Shown here one piece after another: positions 13,421-20,774 of a DNA stretch of 20,774 nt (position 1 is the stretch's first letter; each line of letters starts with the position of its first letter). Location: assembly GCA_047614505.1 (NCBI GenBank), contig JBLHGQ010000044.1:1-20774 (forward strand). Direction: 5' to 3'. The stretch is from JABDJL01 sp047614505 (lineage in GTDB: Bacteria > Pseudomonadota > Gammaproteobacteria > Xanthomonadales > SZUA-36). The notes under the pieces are model-generated. The model saw only the letters and a program-made list of their open reading frames with translations. It was not told where the DNA came from and searched no databases. The position numbers and the translations under genes are program-made.

Positions 13421-16165
13421 ATGCTTTTGAAACGGTCTTTCATTTTTATAGCAGGCTTGATGCTTGCCTCAAGCTTTGCCTCCGCTGTAGCCAACACTTC
13501 ACCCGATGGTATCTGGTCGAGCATCGATGCATCTGCAGTTCAATCCCGGGCTTCGATTCAGAAACTGCCAAGCCATTATCACGCGTTGAGCCTGAATGTT
13601 TCAGCAATGAAATCGGTTTTATCCGGGGCTCCACTGGAACAGCCAAGACAATCAGGCGATCCCATGTATTTGCCCATGCCGGATGGCAGTTTTCGTAAGT
13701 TTCTGGTTGAAGAAAGTCCAATGATGGCACCTGGACTGGCATTCAGGTATCCCGAATTCAGTACTTACAGGATCGTTGCGGCGAATGATCCAGCCACAAC
13801 CGGCCGCGTTGATTTTACCTCGCTGGGATTTCACGCAATGATCACAGGCCCGGATGGAACCGTATTTATAGATCCGGCAAACCTGCAAACGACAACGGAA
13901 TACATCAGTTTTCAAAAAGCCCATGCAGCGCCACTCGAAGAACCCTGGCAATGCCTGGTAGAGGATGATGGCCGCGAACCGTTAGAGGTGATGGCCTCAC
14001 CCTTATTGGAATTGGGCCCGAACCTACCCTCTGGAACCGAACTTCGGACTTATCGCACGGCGGTGGCAGCCACTGTTGAATACACTGCTTTTTGGGGTGG
14101 CACCGTTGAGGCAGGTATGGCCGCAATCGTGACCGCGATCAACCGTGTCAATCAGATTTACAACCGTGACCTGGCGATTCACCTGGAATTGATCGCTAAT
14201 AATGACGATGTGGTTTACGCCTCTAATCCCGACCCGTTCACCAATAGCAACGGAGTGACCATGCTGGGTCAGAACCAGACCAACATGGATGCTGTAATCG
14301 GTGATGCCAACTACGATATTGGCCACGTGTTCAGCACTGGTGGTGGTGGAGTTGCAACACTAAATGGCCCCTGCGATACCGGTAGTAAAGCACGCGGCGT
14401 AACCGGTCTTGGCAATCCTTCCGGCGATGCTTTTTATATCGATTACGTGGCCCATGAAATTGGCCATCAGTTCAATGGTCTACATACATTCAACGGCGGT
14501 ACCGGAAATTGCAGTGGGGGAAATAGGTCGGCTTCAGCAGCTTATGAACCTGGCAGCGGCTCTACAATTCAGGCTTATGCCGGTATTTGCGGTGCAGAAA
14601 ACCTGCAATCAAACAGCGATGCGAATTTTCATACCCACAGCTTTCAGGAAATCATCGCCTATACCACGGTTGGCGAAGGAGATGATTGTCCTGTGACCAC
14701 AGCCACGGGGAACTTCGTGCCGGTGCCGGATTCTGGTCCGGCATACACGATACCCATCAGTACACCATTTATGTTGACCGGCTCGGCGACCGACGCTGAC
14801 CCTGACAGCTTGACCTATAGCTGGGAGCAATATGATCTTGGCAACGCAGGTCCCCCCAATACGGACGATGGCAACCGGCCCATATTTCGCTCATTTCCTC
14901 CCGCCGTCAGTCCGACCCGCCTATTCCCAAAGCTTTCAGATATTTTGAGTAATAGCAGCACATTTGGCGAGTCGTTGCCTACAACATCGCGCAGCCTGAC
15001 TTTTCGAATGACTGTGCGCGATAACGCGCTGGGCGGCGGCGGTTCAGATTTCGCCACAGTGGTATTGACCACCACAAATAACGCAGGACCATTTTCGGTT
15101 ACCAGCCAAAACACCGCGACGGATTGGCCCGCAAATTCATCAAAAGTCGTCACATGGGATGTCGCCAACACTACTGACTCACCGGTGAGTTGTAACCAGG
15201 TTGATATTGATTTTTCAGCTGATGCGGGGGAAAACTTTTCGATTAACCTCGCCAGCTCGGTTGCCAATGACGGCAGCCAAAGTGTCACGGCTCCCGACAA
15301 CCCCACGCTTGTGGGTCGGGTGCGAGTGAAGTGTAGCAATAACATTTTCTTTGATATCAATAATGCACCAATAACAATTTCCGGGGCTGGCCAGCAAACC
15401 GTTTGCAGTAATCCCGACCTGGCGATACCTGACGGCGATTCAAATGGTGTCAGTGACAGTATTGTCCTGACAGGTGGTGATGCATTGAACAATCTTTTTG
15501 TCTCCATCGTCGCAGACCATAGTCGTGTAGGTGACCTTTCCTTCACTCTGAGCCGCAATGAAACGGCGACCACTGCCTTGCTAATTGACCGGCCTGGTGT
15601 ACCAGGCACAGAGTTCGGGTGTGAGAGCGACGATATTGATGTTTTGTTGGACGACAATGCAATAGTTGGGGTGGAGAGTTTATGCGCAGGCAGCCCACCC
15701 GCAATCAGCGGATTCGCCAGTCCAAACGAGTTACTTTCAGACTTTAATGGCGAAAACCGTCCTGGCACCTGGAATCTTCTGGTCAGTGACAACGTTTCAG
15801 GAGATACGGGAACTTTGACCTCATGGTGCATCACGAGCAACGTTGGCGACACCGACAGCGATGGCGTGCCCGATCTGGTCGATAATTGCCCGGACGATTC
15901 AAACCCGCAGCAAGAGGATTTTGATGCCGACGGTATGGGTTACGTCTGCGACATCAGCTGCGCAAGCAACATGGATTTTATGTACACGTTTATCAACGGA
16001 GATTCATTTAACCTGCAGGCCAGTGATTCAATCCTGTTCAAGGGAATGATTAATAGCGGTGCCGACGTAACTCTCGATGCGGGTCAGGGTGTTAGCCTTA
16101 AGCCTGATACGACCATCAACACAGGCGCGCTGTTTACCGTTTTGACCACGGGGTGCAATCCATAA
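13421..16165 (+). CDS. Secreted reprolysin-like metalloprotease with P domain and TSP3 repeat
   Basis: 914 residues from ATG 13421. A TTG at 13427, with AAGGG at good spacing, may be the true start; a TTG at 13382 is less likely because the signal peptide (KRSFIFIAGLMLASSFASA) begins after it. Domains in order: propeptide (~30-210); zinc protease with HEIGHQFNGLH at about 345-355; Ig-like or fibronectin-like segments (~440-650); a proprotein-convertase P domain (~662-800, ending in a typical W-C-I block); a thrombospondin type 3 calcium repeat (DTDSDGVPDLVDNCPDDSNP, ~808-845); and a beta tail (~850-914) whose end VSLKPDTTINTGALFTVLT matches the neighbour protease. It is exported, probably by a type II route, and may stay on the surface through the tail. 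Confidence 0.9.
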   Translation: MLLKRSFIFIAGLMLASSFASAVANTSPDGIWSSIDASAVQSRASIQKLPSHYHALSLNVSAMKSVLSGAPLEQPRQSGDPMYLPMPDGSFRKFLVEESPMMAPGLAFRYPEFSTYRIVAANDPATTGRVDFTSLGFHAMITGPDGTVFIDPANLQTTTEYISFQKAHAAPLEEPWQCLVEDDGREPLEVMASPLLELGPNLPSGTELRTYRTAVAATVEYTAFWGGTVEAGMAAIVTAINRVNQIYNRDLAIHLELIANNDDVVYASNPDPFTNSNGVTMLGQNQTNMDAVIGDANYDIGHVFSTGGGGVATLNGPCDTGSKARGVTGLGNPSGDAFYIDYVAHEIGHQFNGLHTFNGGTGNCSGGNRSASAAYEPGSGSTIQAYAGICGAENLQSNSDANFHTHSFQEIIAYTTVGEGDDCPVTTATGNFVPVPDSGPAYTIPISTPFMLTGSATDADPDSLTYSWEQYDLGNAGPPNTDDGNRPIFRSFPPAVSPTRLFPKLSDILSNSSTFGESLPTTSRSLTFRMTVRDNALGGGGSDFATVVLTTTNNAGPFSVTSQNTATDWPANSSKVVTWDVANTTDSPVSCNQVDIDFSADAGENFSINLASSVANDGSQSVTAPDNPTLVGRVRVKCSNNIFFDINNAPITISGAGQQTVCSNPDLAIPDGDSNGVSDSIVLTGGDALNNLFVSIVADHSRVGDLSFTLSRNETATTALLIDRPGVPGTEFGCESDDIDVLLDDNAIVGVESLCAGSPPAISGFASPNELLSDFNGENRPGTWNLLVSDNVSGDTGTLTSWCITSNVGDTDSDGVPDLVDNCPDDSNPQQEDFDADGMGYVCDISCASNMDFMYTFINGDSFNLQASDSILFKGMINSGADVTLDAGQGVSLKPDTTINTGALFTVLTTGCNP

Positions 16166-16178
16166 AGGTTTTAAAGCG

Positions 16179-16250
16179 GTCGGGTACTTTTTGTTTCGCT
16201 CAATTTAAACGTATCCGACACCTTTATTAATCAATTGCACCACCGGTGGT
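16179..16250. terminator. Inverted repeats between convergent genes
   Basis: GTCGGGTAC (16179-16187) pairs with GTATCCGAC (16211-16219) over 9 bp with one G-U, leaving a T-rich loop. Further on, ACCACCGGTGGT (16239-16250) is a perfect 12-bp palindrome. One or both may end transcription from the protease gene and from the converging operon. Neither is followed by a strong T-run on the plus strand. Confidence 0.4.
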
Positions 16251-16278
16251 TGTCGCCACTTTTTTGCGTGCGGGTTTT

Positions 16279-16599
16279 TCAAAGGCTCGATTCCCTGATC
16301 AATGCTTCTGCGATTTCCTGTGCACTCAATACCCCTCCCGGGCTTGAGTAGATTCTGCAGTTGTTGGCTTCACCGGGCTTGGCACCGGATATATCGTGAC
16401 CATTTAACAAAATAGTTGGAGATCCCCAGCGCTTCAATGAATCCGGGGTAGATGGGTGCATCAGATCCACATGATTGATAGCAATTTTCATTTGTCCTTT
16501 AAGTTGAGCGATCGCCTGTTCGAGATGAAGTAATGCTTTGGGAGCCAGAGGACAGCCTTCAAAGAACAGAAATTCAACTGTAATGTCATTCGTCTGCAT
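16279..16599 (-). CDS. Thioredoxin-fold protein (single-Cys EGCP type)
   Basis: 106 residues from ATG 16599. A longer open frame upstream lies inside the preceding gene and is not used. The pattern VEFLFFEGCPLAPKALLHLEQ at 8-28, then the cis-Pro block WGSPTILLNGHDI (58-70) and CRIY (81-84), matches the small thioredoxin-like proteins that accompany metal-responsive MerR regulators. Cys16 stands in the CxxC position but its partner is Ala, so it is not a classical disulfide reductase; Cys81 could pair with it or both could bind a metal. It overlaps the upstream membrane-protein gene by 14 bases and forms an operon with it. It has no signal peptide. Its role in metal handling is inference. Confidence 0.75.
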   Translation of the reverse strand: MQTNDITVEFLFFEGCPLAPKALLHLEQAIAQLKGQMKIAINHVDLMHPSTPDSLKRWGSPTILLNGHDISGAKPGEANNCRIYSSPGGVLSAQEIAEALIRESSL

Positions 16600-17146
16600 G
16601 TTCAGATTCACCACGGCTCCTTTCCCATCGGTCAATATTGTCAAGGAAGCCCGGACAATAATGTTCCTGGCTTCCCTGGCCGGAGATCTTACCCAACAGA
16701 TGGGGAATCGCGCGCATTTCACAGCCCGGTGTCGAAAGAATCGCTGAAAGGAAAAATGACAGGCCCAGGTGACCATAAATGTAGATTTGAGTTATCTCAA
16801 TCACTGCCCAAAGAGCCTCGCTTCTCCATACTCCTTCGCTCAGGTAACCAGCCAGGCCACCAAGGACCCAAATTCCAAGCAGAATGAAGCGGGGTTTAGC
16901 TCCTTTGTTAATGCCAAAACCAATATTGATCACATAAGGTGCCAATTTGATCGAAAACGCGATCCACAACAATATAAAAGGATTCAGAAAGTCGCTACTG
17001 TCAATAATCGTCAGCCAGTCAATAATAAATTTCAGTATCAAAATTCCCAGCAATAAACGAACCAGACGACCTAAGGGCCCCGGCGGGGAAAGGGTGCCTT
17101 CATCATCAAAATGAAAGACTTCTTCCAAAGGTTTTCTGTCAACCAC
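16586..17146 (-). CDS. Multi-span membrane protein of MerR-regulated operon
   Basis: 186 residues with about four hydrophobic segments (near 26-47, 54-78, 86-103 and 110-138). The hydrophilic C-terminal tail carries conserved-looking cysteines in GCEMRAIPHL (Cys142) and EHYCPGFLDNIDRWE (Cys164). These are possible metal or thiol sites on one face of the membrane. I do not recognise a named family; it is not MerT or MerC by motif. The start is GTG with AGGTGA upstream. A MerR-type promoter with 19-bp spacing lies 34-64 bp upstream, so expression should respond to the divergent MerR protein. The following thioredoxin-fold gene overlaps it. Metal transport or sequestration is an inference from context. 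Confidence 0.72.
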   Translation of the reverse strand: MVDRKPLEEVFHFDDEGTLSPPGPLGRLVRLLLGILILKFIIDWLTIIDSSDFLNPFILLWIAFSIKLAPYVINIGFGINKGAKPRFILLGIWVLGGLAGYLSEGVWRSEALWAVIEITQIYIYGHLGLSFFLSAILSTPGCEMRAIPHLLGKISGQGSQEHYCPGFLDNIDRWERSRGESEHADE

Positions 17147-17179
17147 TTAAGTCACCTGTGAACCAGTTGCGTTGAATGT

Positions 17180-17210
17180 AGTCTAGTGCCTGTAGTAACT
17201 ACAAGTTCAA
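17180..17210 (-). promoter_or_regulatory. MerR-type promoter with 19-bp spacer and dyad operator
   Basis: Read on the minus strand: -35 TTGAAC (17205-17210), a 19-bp spacer, and -10 TAGACT (17180-17185). The spacer holds the perfect dyad TGTAGTTACTACA (17191-17203). An overlong 19-bp spacer with a central dyad is the hallmark of promoters that MerR proteins activate by untwisting DNA. The half-site resembles those of the ZntR/CadR/PbrR branch. It directs transcription toward the membrane-protein operon. Confidence 0.8.
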
Positions 17211-17235
17211 GCATTAAATTCAAAGAGGCATTCGA

Positions 17236-17661
17236 ATGGATCACATATCACGTGGGCAGTTAGCAAAAAAGACTGGCGTTAACATCGAAACCGTTCGCTA
17301 TTACGAAAATATCGCCTTGATGCCTAATCCTCTTCGCACGGTGGGAGGCCATCGGACTTACGATCAGGATTCTCTTAAGCGCCTGACTTTTATTCGTCGC
17401 TGTCGCGAGCTTGGGTTTACCATAGATGAACTCCGTGAGTTATTGGAACTGGTGGATGGTGGAGATTATTCGTGCGCAGAAGTGTTGCAAAGCACTGTGC
17501 AACACCTTGGGCGGATCAGAGGAAAGATTAAGGATCTGAGGAAAATGGAAAAGACACTCAGGGCAATCTCGGACAGGTGCTCTGGAAAGAATGTGCCGGA
17601 TTGTCCGATTATTGAAACATTGTGGCAACGCCCAACGGATCCCACAGGATGCAATAAATGA
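17236..17661 (+). CDS. MerR family metal-sensing regulator
   Basis: 141 residues. The winged HTH (about 1-70) has the family pattern GQLAKKTGVNIETVRYYE, GGHRTYD and FIRRCRELGFTIDEL. A long dimerisation helix follows (about 80-112). Cys80, Cys115 and Cys123 (SCAEV... RCSGKNVPDCPII) match the three-cysteine metal site of mercury-type MerR. The first spacing (35 residues) equals that of Tn501 MerR; the loop between the last two is one residue shorter. The metal could be Hg(II) or another soft ion such as Pb, Cd or Cu. AGAGG 7 bases before the ATG is a good ribosome site. It should control the divergent operon via the promoter at 17180-17210 and itself by overlap. The PhzF gene follows closely on the same strand. 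Confidence 0.88.
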   Translation: MDHISRGQLAKKTGVNIETVRYYENIALMPNPLRTVGGHRTYDQDSLKRLTFIRRCRELGFTIDELRELLELVDGGDYSCAEVLQSTVQHLGRIRGKIKDLRKMEKTLRAISDRCSGKNVPDCPIIETLWQRPTDPTGCNK

Positions 17662-17677
17662 ATCAATGGACCCGAAA

Positions 17678-18574
17678 ATGAAATATCGATTCTTCATATG
17701 TGACGTCTTCAGCAGCAGCCGTTTTGGTGGGAATCAACTTGCTGTTCTGCCCGAGGCAGAAGGTTTGAGCACAGTACAAATGCAGCAAATTGCACGTGAA
17801 TTTAATTATTCAGAAAGCACGTTTGTCACTAAGACCGAAGATAAGAATTCACGAAAAGTGCGAATTTTTACCCCATCGACTGAAGTGCCTTTCGCCGGTC
17901 ATCCCAATATCGGCACCGCTTTCGCACTAGCAAATGATGGAGAGTTCGGTGATATAGGAGATGGCATCACGGTACATTTTGAAGAACAGGCCGGCACTGT
18001 TCCGGTATCAATCCGACGAGTAAAAGATGATGGTATTTGGTGCGAACTGCTCGCTCCGGAACAATTGTCTCTTGGAGCAATTGTGGCTCGAGAAACAATC
18101 GCAAAGGTTTTGTCGCTGGAAGTTGATGACATCAATGTGAGCAATCATGCACCTCAAGTCGCCAGCGTGGGCCTGCCCTTTTTAATGGTAGAACTGACCA
18201 CAATCGACGCATTACAAAGGGCCAAAGTGGATACACAGCAACTTGAAGCCTTGAGAGATTCCGGTGTCGTGCCCGATGTCCATTTATATGTTCAATGCAA
18301 CGATGATTTTGACATTCGCGCCCGGATGTTCGCACCATTTGATGGTGTTCCGGAAGATCCGGCCACGGGTAGCGCAAATTGTGCGCTGGTCGCATTGCTG
18401 ACCCATCTTGGCAATGGAGATGAAATTGAGGAGAATTTCTGGCGAATTGCACAGGGTGTAGAAATGGGTAGACCAAGTGTCCTGGAAGCCAGAACGCGTC
18501 GTGAAAATGGCACCATCACAACCTGGATAGGCGGAAATAGCATCATGGTTGCTGATGGGTATATTGAAGTATGA
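17678..18574 (+). CDS. PhzF family isomerase/epimerase-like protein
   Basis: 298 residues from ATG 17678. An ATG at 17666 is also possible; GGA 7 bases before 17678 and the family-like start MKYRFFICDVF favour the second. The fold is two similar halves. Visible motifs are FGGNQLAV (16-23), the catalytic-glutamate block NYSESTFV (Glu46), PFAGHPNIGTAFAL (71-84) and EDPATGSANCALVA in the second half. PhzF itself isomerises DHHA in phenazine synthesis, but most relatives in genomes lacking phenazine genes have unknown substrates. None of the other phenazine genes are here, so that pathway is not implied. It starts 16 bases after the MerR stop and is probably co-transcribed with it. Confidence 0.88.
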   Translation: MKYRFFICDVFSSSRFGGNQLAVLPEAEGLSTVQMQQIAREFNYSESTFVTKTEDKNSRKVRIFTPSTEVPFAGHPNIGTAFALANDGEFGDIGDGITVHFEEQAGTVPVSIRRVKDDGIWCELLAPEQLSLGAIVARETIAKVLSLEVDDINVSNHAPQVASVGLPFLMVELTTIDALQRAKVDTQQLEALRDSGVVPDVHLYVQCNDDFDIRARMFAPFDGVPEDPATGSANCALVALLTHLGNGDEIEENFWRIAQGVEMGRPSVLEARTRRENGTITTWIGGNSIMVADGYIEV

Positions 18575-18606
18575 TATGGCTCTCCTGACCTAGAACACCC
18601 CTTGAA

Positions 18607-20774
18607 TTGAAATTAAGTATCCCAACATTCCGCTGTCGGCTTGTGCAAGCTCTGATTGTGTCAGCAGCTTCATTCTTGCTGCCTTTGAGCGCTCAATCCC
18701 AGCAACTGAGCACGGCAGAAAGTCGACCATCGATGTCTGCTGTCAGGATTCAGGCGGCGCCCACGCTGGATGGCGTTATCAACGGAGATCAGGCCTGGTC
18801 GAATGTCCCGGCTTCAGGTGGCTTCATCCAATCCACGCCCGATGAAGGCCTGCCTGCCAGCCAGAAAACTGAGATCCGCGTAGCTTTTACCGATGACACG
18901 CTGTACATCGGCATTATCTGTTATGACGATGACCCCTCGGCCATTGTTGTATCCGATAGCCGCCGTGATGCCAGCCTAAGGCAATCGGACAGTCTCACTC
19001 TGATACTCGATACCTTTGCCGATGGCCAGAACGGTTTTGTATTCGGAACCAACCCCAGTGGACTTCAGTTTGATGGCCAGATGTCACGTGAAGCCACCAG
19101 CCGCTTTGGCAACAGCGGAACCGGTGCAGGATTTAACGTCAACTGGGACGGCGTGTGGGAAGTTAAAACACAAACTAACGAAAACGGCTGGAGCGCCGAG
19201 TTTGCCCTGCCGTTCAAGACCCTGCGATATGCCAAAGAAGACGTTCAAAGTTGGGGACTGAATGTACAACGCAATATTCGCAGACGCAATGAAACCGCAT
19301 ACTGGTCACCACTCGAGCGTCAGTTTGACTTGTACCGCTTGTTCGATGCCGGGCGCCTGCATGATGTGGAAGCACCCAGCCAGACTAATCTGCAATTCAT
19401 TCCCTACCTTTTGCAGGGGTTCAAGGAAACTGGAAATTCAGGCACTTTAAGTGATTTTGAAGCCGGGTTTGATATCAAATACGGCCTGACCCAGTCATTG
19501 ACGCTTGATCTGACATACAACACCGACTTTGCCCAGGTCGAGGTGGATGAAGTTCAGGTCAACCTGGGTCGTTTTAATTTATTTTTTCCAGAAAAGCGAC
19601 CCTTTTTCCTCGAGAACGCCGGGCAGTTTTCGGTCGGGGACGGCAGTAATATCGAATTGTTTTTTAGCCGCAAAATCGGCATTTCGGAAGACGGTGAGGT
19701 AATACCAATAAATTACGGGACACGAATTTCCGGAAAAGTTGACCGAACCAACGTAGGCCTGCTTTATATGCAGACTGATGATTTTGGTAGCATTGGCGCA
19801 GATGATTTTCTGGTTGCCAGGGTCAATCAGGAACTCGATGCCCGATCTTCAATCGGGGCAATGTATGTAAGCCGCGAGTCAACCGGTCCACTTTCAAGAC
19901 CAGATGATGAGAATCAGACTTTTGGTCTGGATGGGCGCTGGGGAGTCAGTGAATACGGACTGATCTCCGGCTTTGTAGCAGAAACTGACACACCCGGACT
20001 AGATGGCAACAATCGGGCTTTTTCGGTCAAAGGCGAATACATCGACGCAGACTGGAATATGTTTCTTTCCTGGACCGAGGTCGAAGAAAACTTCAATCCC
20101 GAAGTCGGTTTCCTCAGGCGCAGCAGCTACCGCAGCCCTTCAGCCTTTGTTCTTCGTTCTATCCGCCTGCAGGAGAGTCGTTTCAAAATTCATGAAATCA
20201 GGCCACATGTCAGGTACACGAACTATGAGGATTTTAGCGATTTTCGAACCAGTTCAATTCTGCACTTTCACACACCGGTAGAGTGGAAAAACGGTGCAGA
20301 ATTCGGCCCGGCGATCAATTTTACGACCGAGGGCTTATTGGAGCCTTTTGAAATCTCCTCGGGAGTTTTCGTTCCCACTGGCACTTATGACAACACCGAG
20401 TTTCAGTTTCAAGCATTTTCCAACCAGGGCGCGGCGTTCAGTGTGAGCCTGAGTGGAACCATCGGCGGGTTTTACAATGGAGACCGCGTGAGTCTCCAAC
20501 CCACCATTCGCTGGCGTCACGGCGAGAAATTCACATCTCAGTTTAGTTGGTCAAGAAACGACGTAGACCTGCCCACTGGAAAGTTCACCACCAACCTCGG
20601 ACGTATTCGCCTGTCCTACACATTGTCTGAGAAGTCTTCGCTGCAGGCGTTGTTCCAGTACAACAACGTCGATGAAGTCTGGTCTACCAATCTGCGTTAT
20701 TCATGGCTGCGCACCGCGAACACCGGCTTGTTTGTTGTTTACAACGAAACAAAAGGCTTTGGTAGCTTTACTGG
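18607..20774 (+). CDS. DUF5916-type outer-membrane protein with CBM9-like domain (partial)
   Basis: The frame is open to the right edge; about 722 residues are visible and the 3' end is missing. The TTG at 18607 is chosen because it gives a proper signal peptide (MKLSIPTFRCRLVQALIVSA, cleavage after LSA); GTG 18643 is the alternative. Residues ~43-240 form a CBM9-like beta-sandwich: APTLDGVINGDQAW, TEIRVAFTDDTLYIGI, DTFADGQNGFVFGTNPSG and GWSAEFALPFKTLRY. Then comes the DUF5916 outer-membrane barrel with the family hallmark NTDFAQVEVDEVQVNLGRF followed by FFPEKRPFFLENAGQFSV. Members are outer-membrane proteins often near TonB receptors and proteases; the exact role is not established. It is 32 bp after the PhzF stop and could be read through from it. 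Confidence 0.9.
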   Translation, partial: MKLSIPTFRCRLVQALIVSAASFLLPLSAQSQQLSTAESRPSMSAVRIQAAPTLDGVINGDQAWSNVPASGGFIQSTPDEGLPASQKTEIRVAFTDDTLYIGIICYDDDPSAIVVSDSRRDASLRQSDSLTLILDTFADGQNGFVFGTNPSGLQFDGQMSREATSRFGNSGTGAGFNVNWDGVWEVKTQTNENGWSAEFALPFKTLRYAKEDVQSWGLNVQRNIRRRNETAYWSPLERQFDLYRLFDAGRLHDVEAPSQTNLQFIPYLLQGFKETGNSGTLSDFEAGFDIKYGLTQSLTLDLTYNTDFAQVEVDEVQVNLGRFNLFFPEKRPFFLENAGQFSVGDGSNIELFFSRKIGISEDGEVIPINYGTRISGKVDRTNVGLLYMQTDDFGSIGADDFLVARVNQELDARSSIGAMYVSRESTGPLSRPDDENQTFGLDGRWGVSEYGLISGFVAETDTPGLDGNNRAFSVKGEYIDADWNMFLSWTEVEENFNPEVGFLRRSSYRSPSAFVLRSIRLQESRFKIHEIRPHVRYTNYEDFSDFRTSSILHFHTPVEWKNGAEFGPAINFTTEGLLEPFEISSGVFVPTGTYDNTEFQFQAFSNQGAAFSVSLSGTIGGFYNGDRVSLQPTIRWRHGEKFTSQFSWSRNDVDLPTGKFTTNLGRIRLSYTLSEKSSLQALFQYNNVDEVWSTNLRYSWLRTANTGLFVVYNETKGFGSFT

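Noticed and set aside
14815..15852. 345-codon minus-strand ORF inside the large metalloprotease gene
   Set aside because: Long only because the opposite strand codes for a Ser/Thr/Asp-rich protein; the sense frame has clear P-domain and protease motifs.
1..20774. CRISPR array or rRNA genes
   Set aside because: No regularly spaced repeats of 24-40 bp and no rRNA-like sequence were seen.

Overview
The window reads like an accessory stretch of a Gram-negative, probably gammaproteobacterial, free-living heterotroph. The basis is the secreted and outer-membrane genes (signal peptides, a lipobox, a DUF5916-type outer-membrane barrel, a TonB fragment), the formylglycine sulfatase and the tRNA-Met style. 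This is inference from gene content; no marker gene fixes the taxon.

Left part (1-5940) is a patchwork with island features. It opens with the 3' part of an Mrp/ApbC P-loop ATPase gene whose reading frame runs into a REP-like repeat. Next come an A+T-rich gene for a CxxC/helical protein, then three successive remnants of the 3' end of a tRNA-Met(CAT) gene (ending at 1432, 3375 and 5940). The remnants split the DNA into two compact cargo modules: a class II Fic protein with a palindrome-rich upstream region, and an AraC regulator divergent from a secreted isochorismatase-type hydrolase and a secreted AOC-like barrel protein. The middle remnant is interrupted in its T-loop region by about 143 bp of G+C-rich, strongly foldable DNA. 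No integrase or transposase is visible.

Middle part (6081-11375): a secreted type I sulfatase converges on a large lipoprotein of the serine beta-lactamase/penicillin-binding fold. Then come 5'-truncated remnants of an amidohydrolase and a TonB protein, and a second class II Fic protein with repeated sequences in its promoter region.

Right part (11422-20774): a two-gene operon (secreted protein of unknown function, ATGA-coupled to a secreted HExxHxxGxxH metalloprotease) is divergent from a large reprolysin-like protease with P-domain and thrombospondin type 3 repeat. The two proteases share a C-terminal tail motif. Next is a metal-sensor-type MerR with a canonical 19-bp-spacer promoter. It faces a membrane protein plus thioredoxin-fold protein operon on the minus strand and is followed on the plus strand by a PhzF-family gene. 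A DUF5916 outer-membrane protein runs off the right edge.

The best leads for something new are the tRNA-remnant-delimited cargo array with its structured insert, and the paired metalloproteases with a shared tail and a coupled partner. All identifications come from reading motifs; no database search was run.
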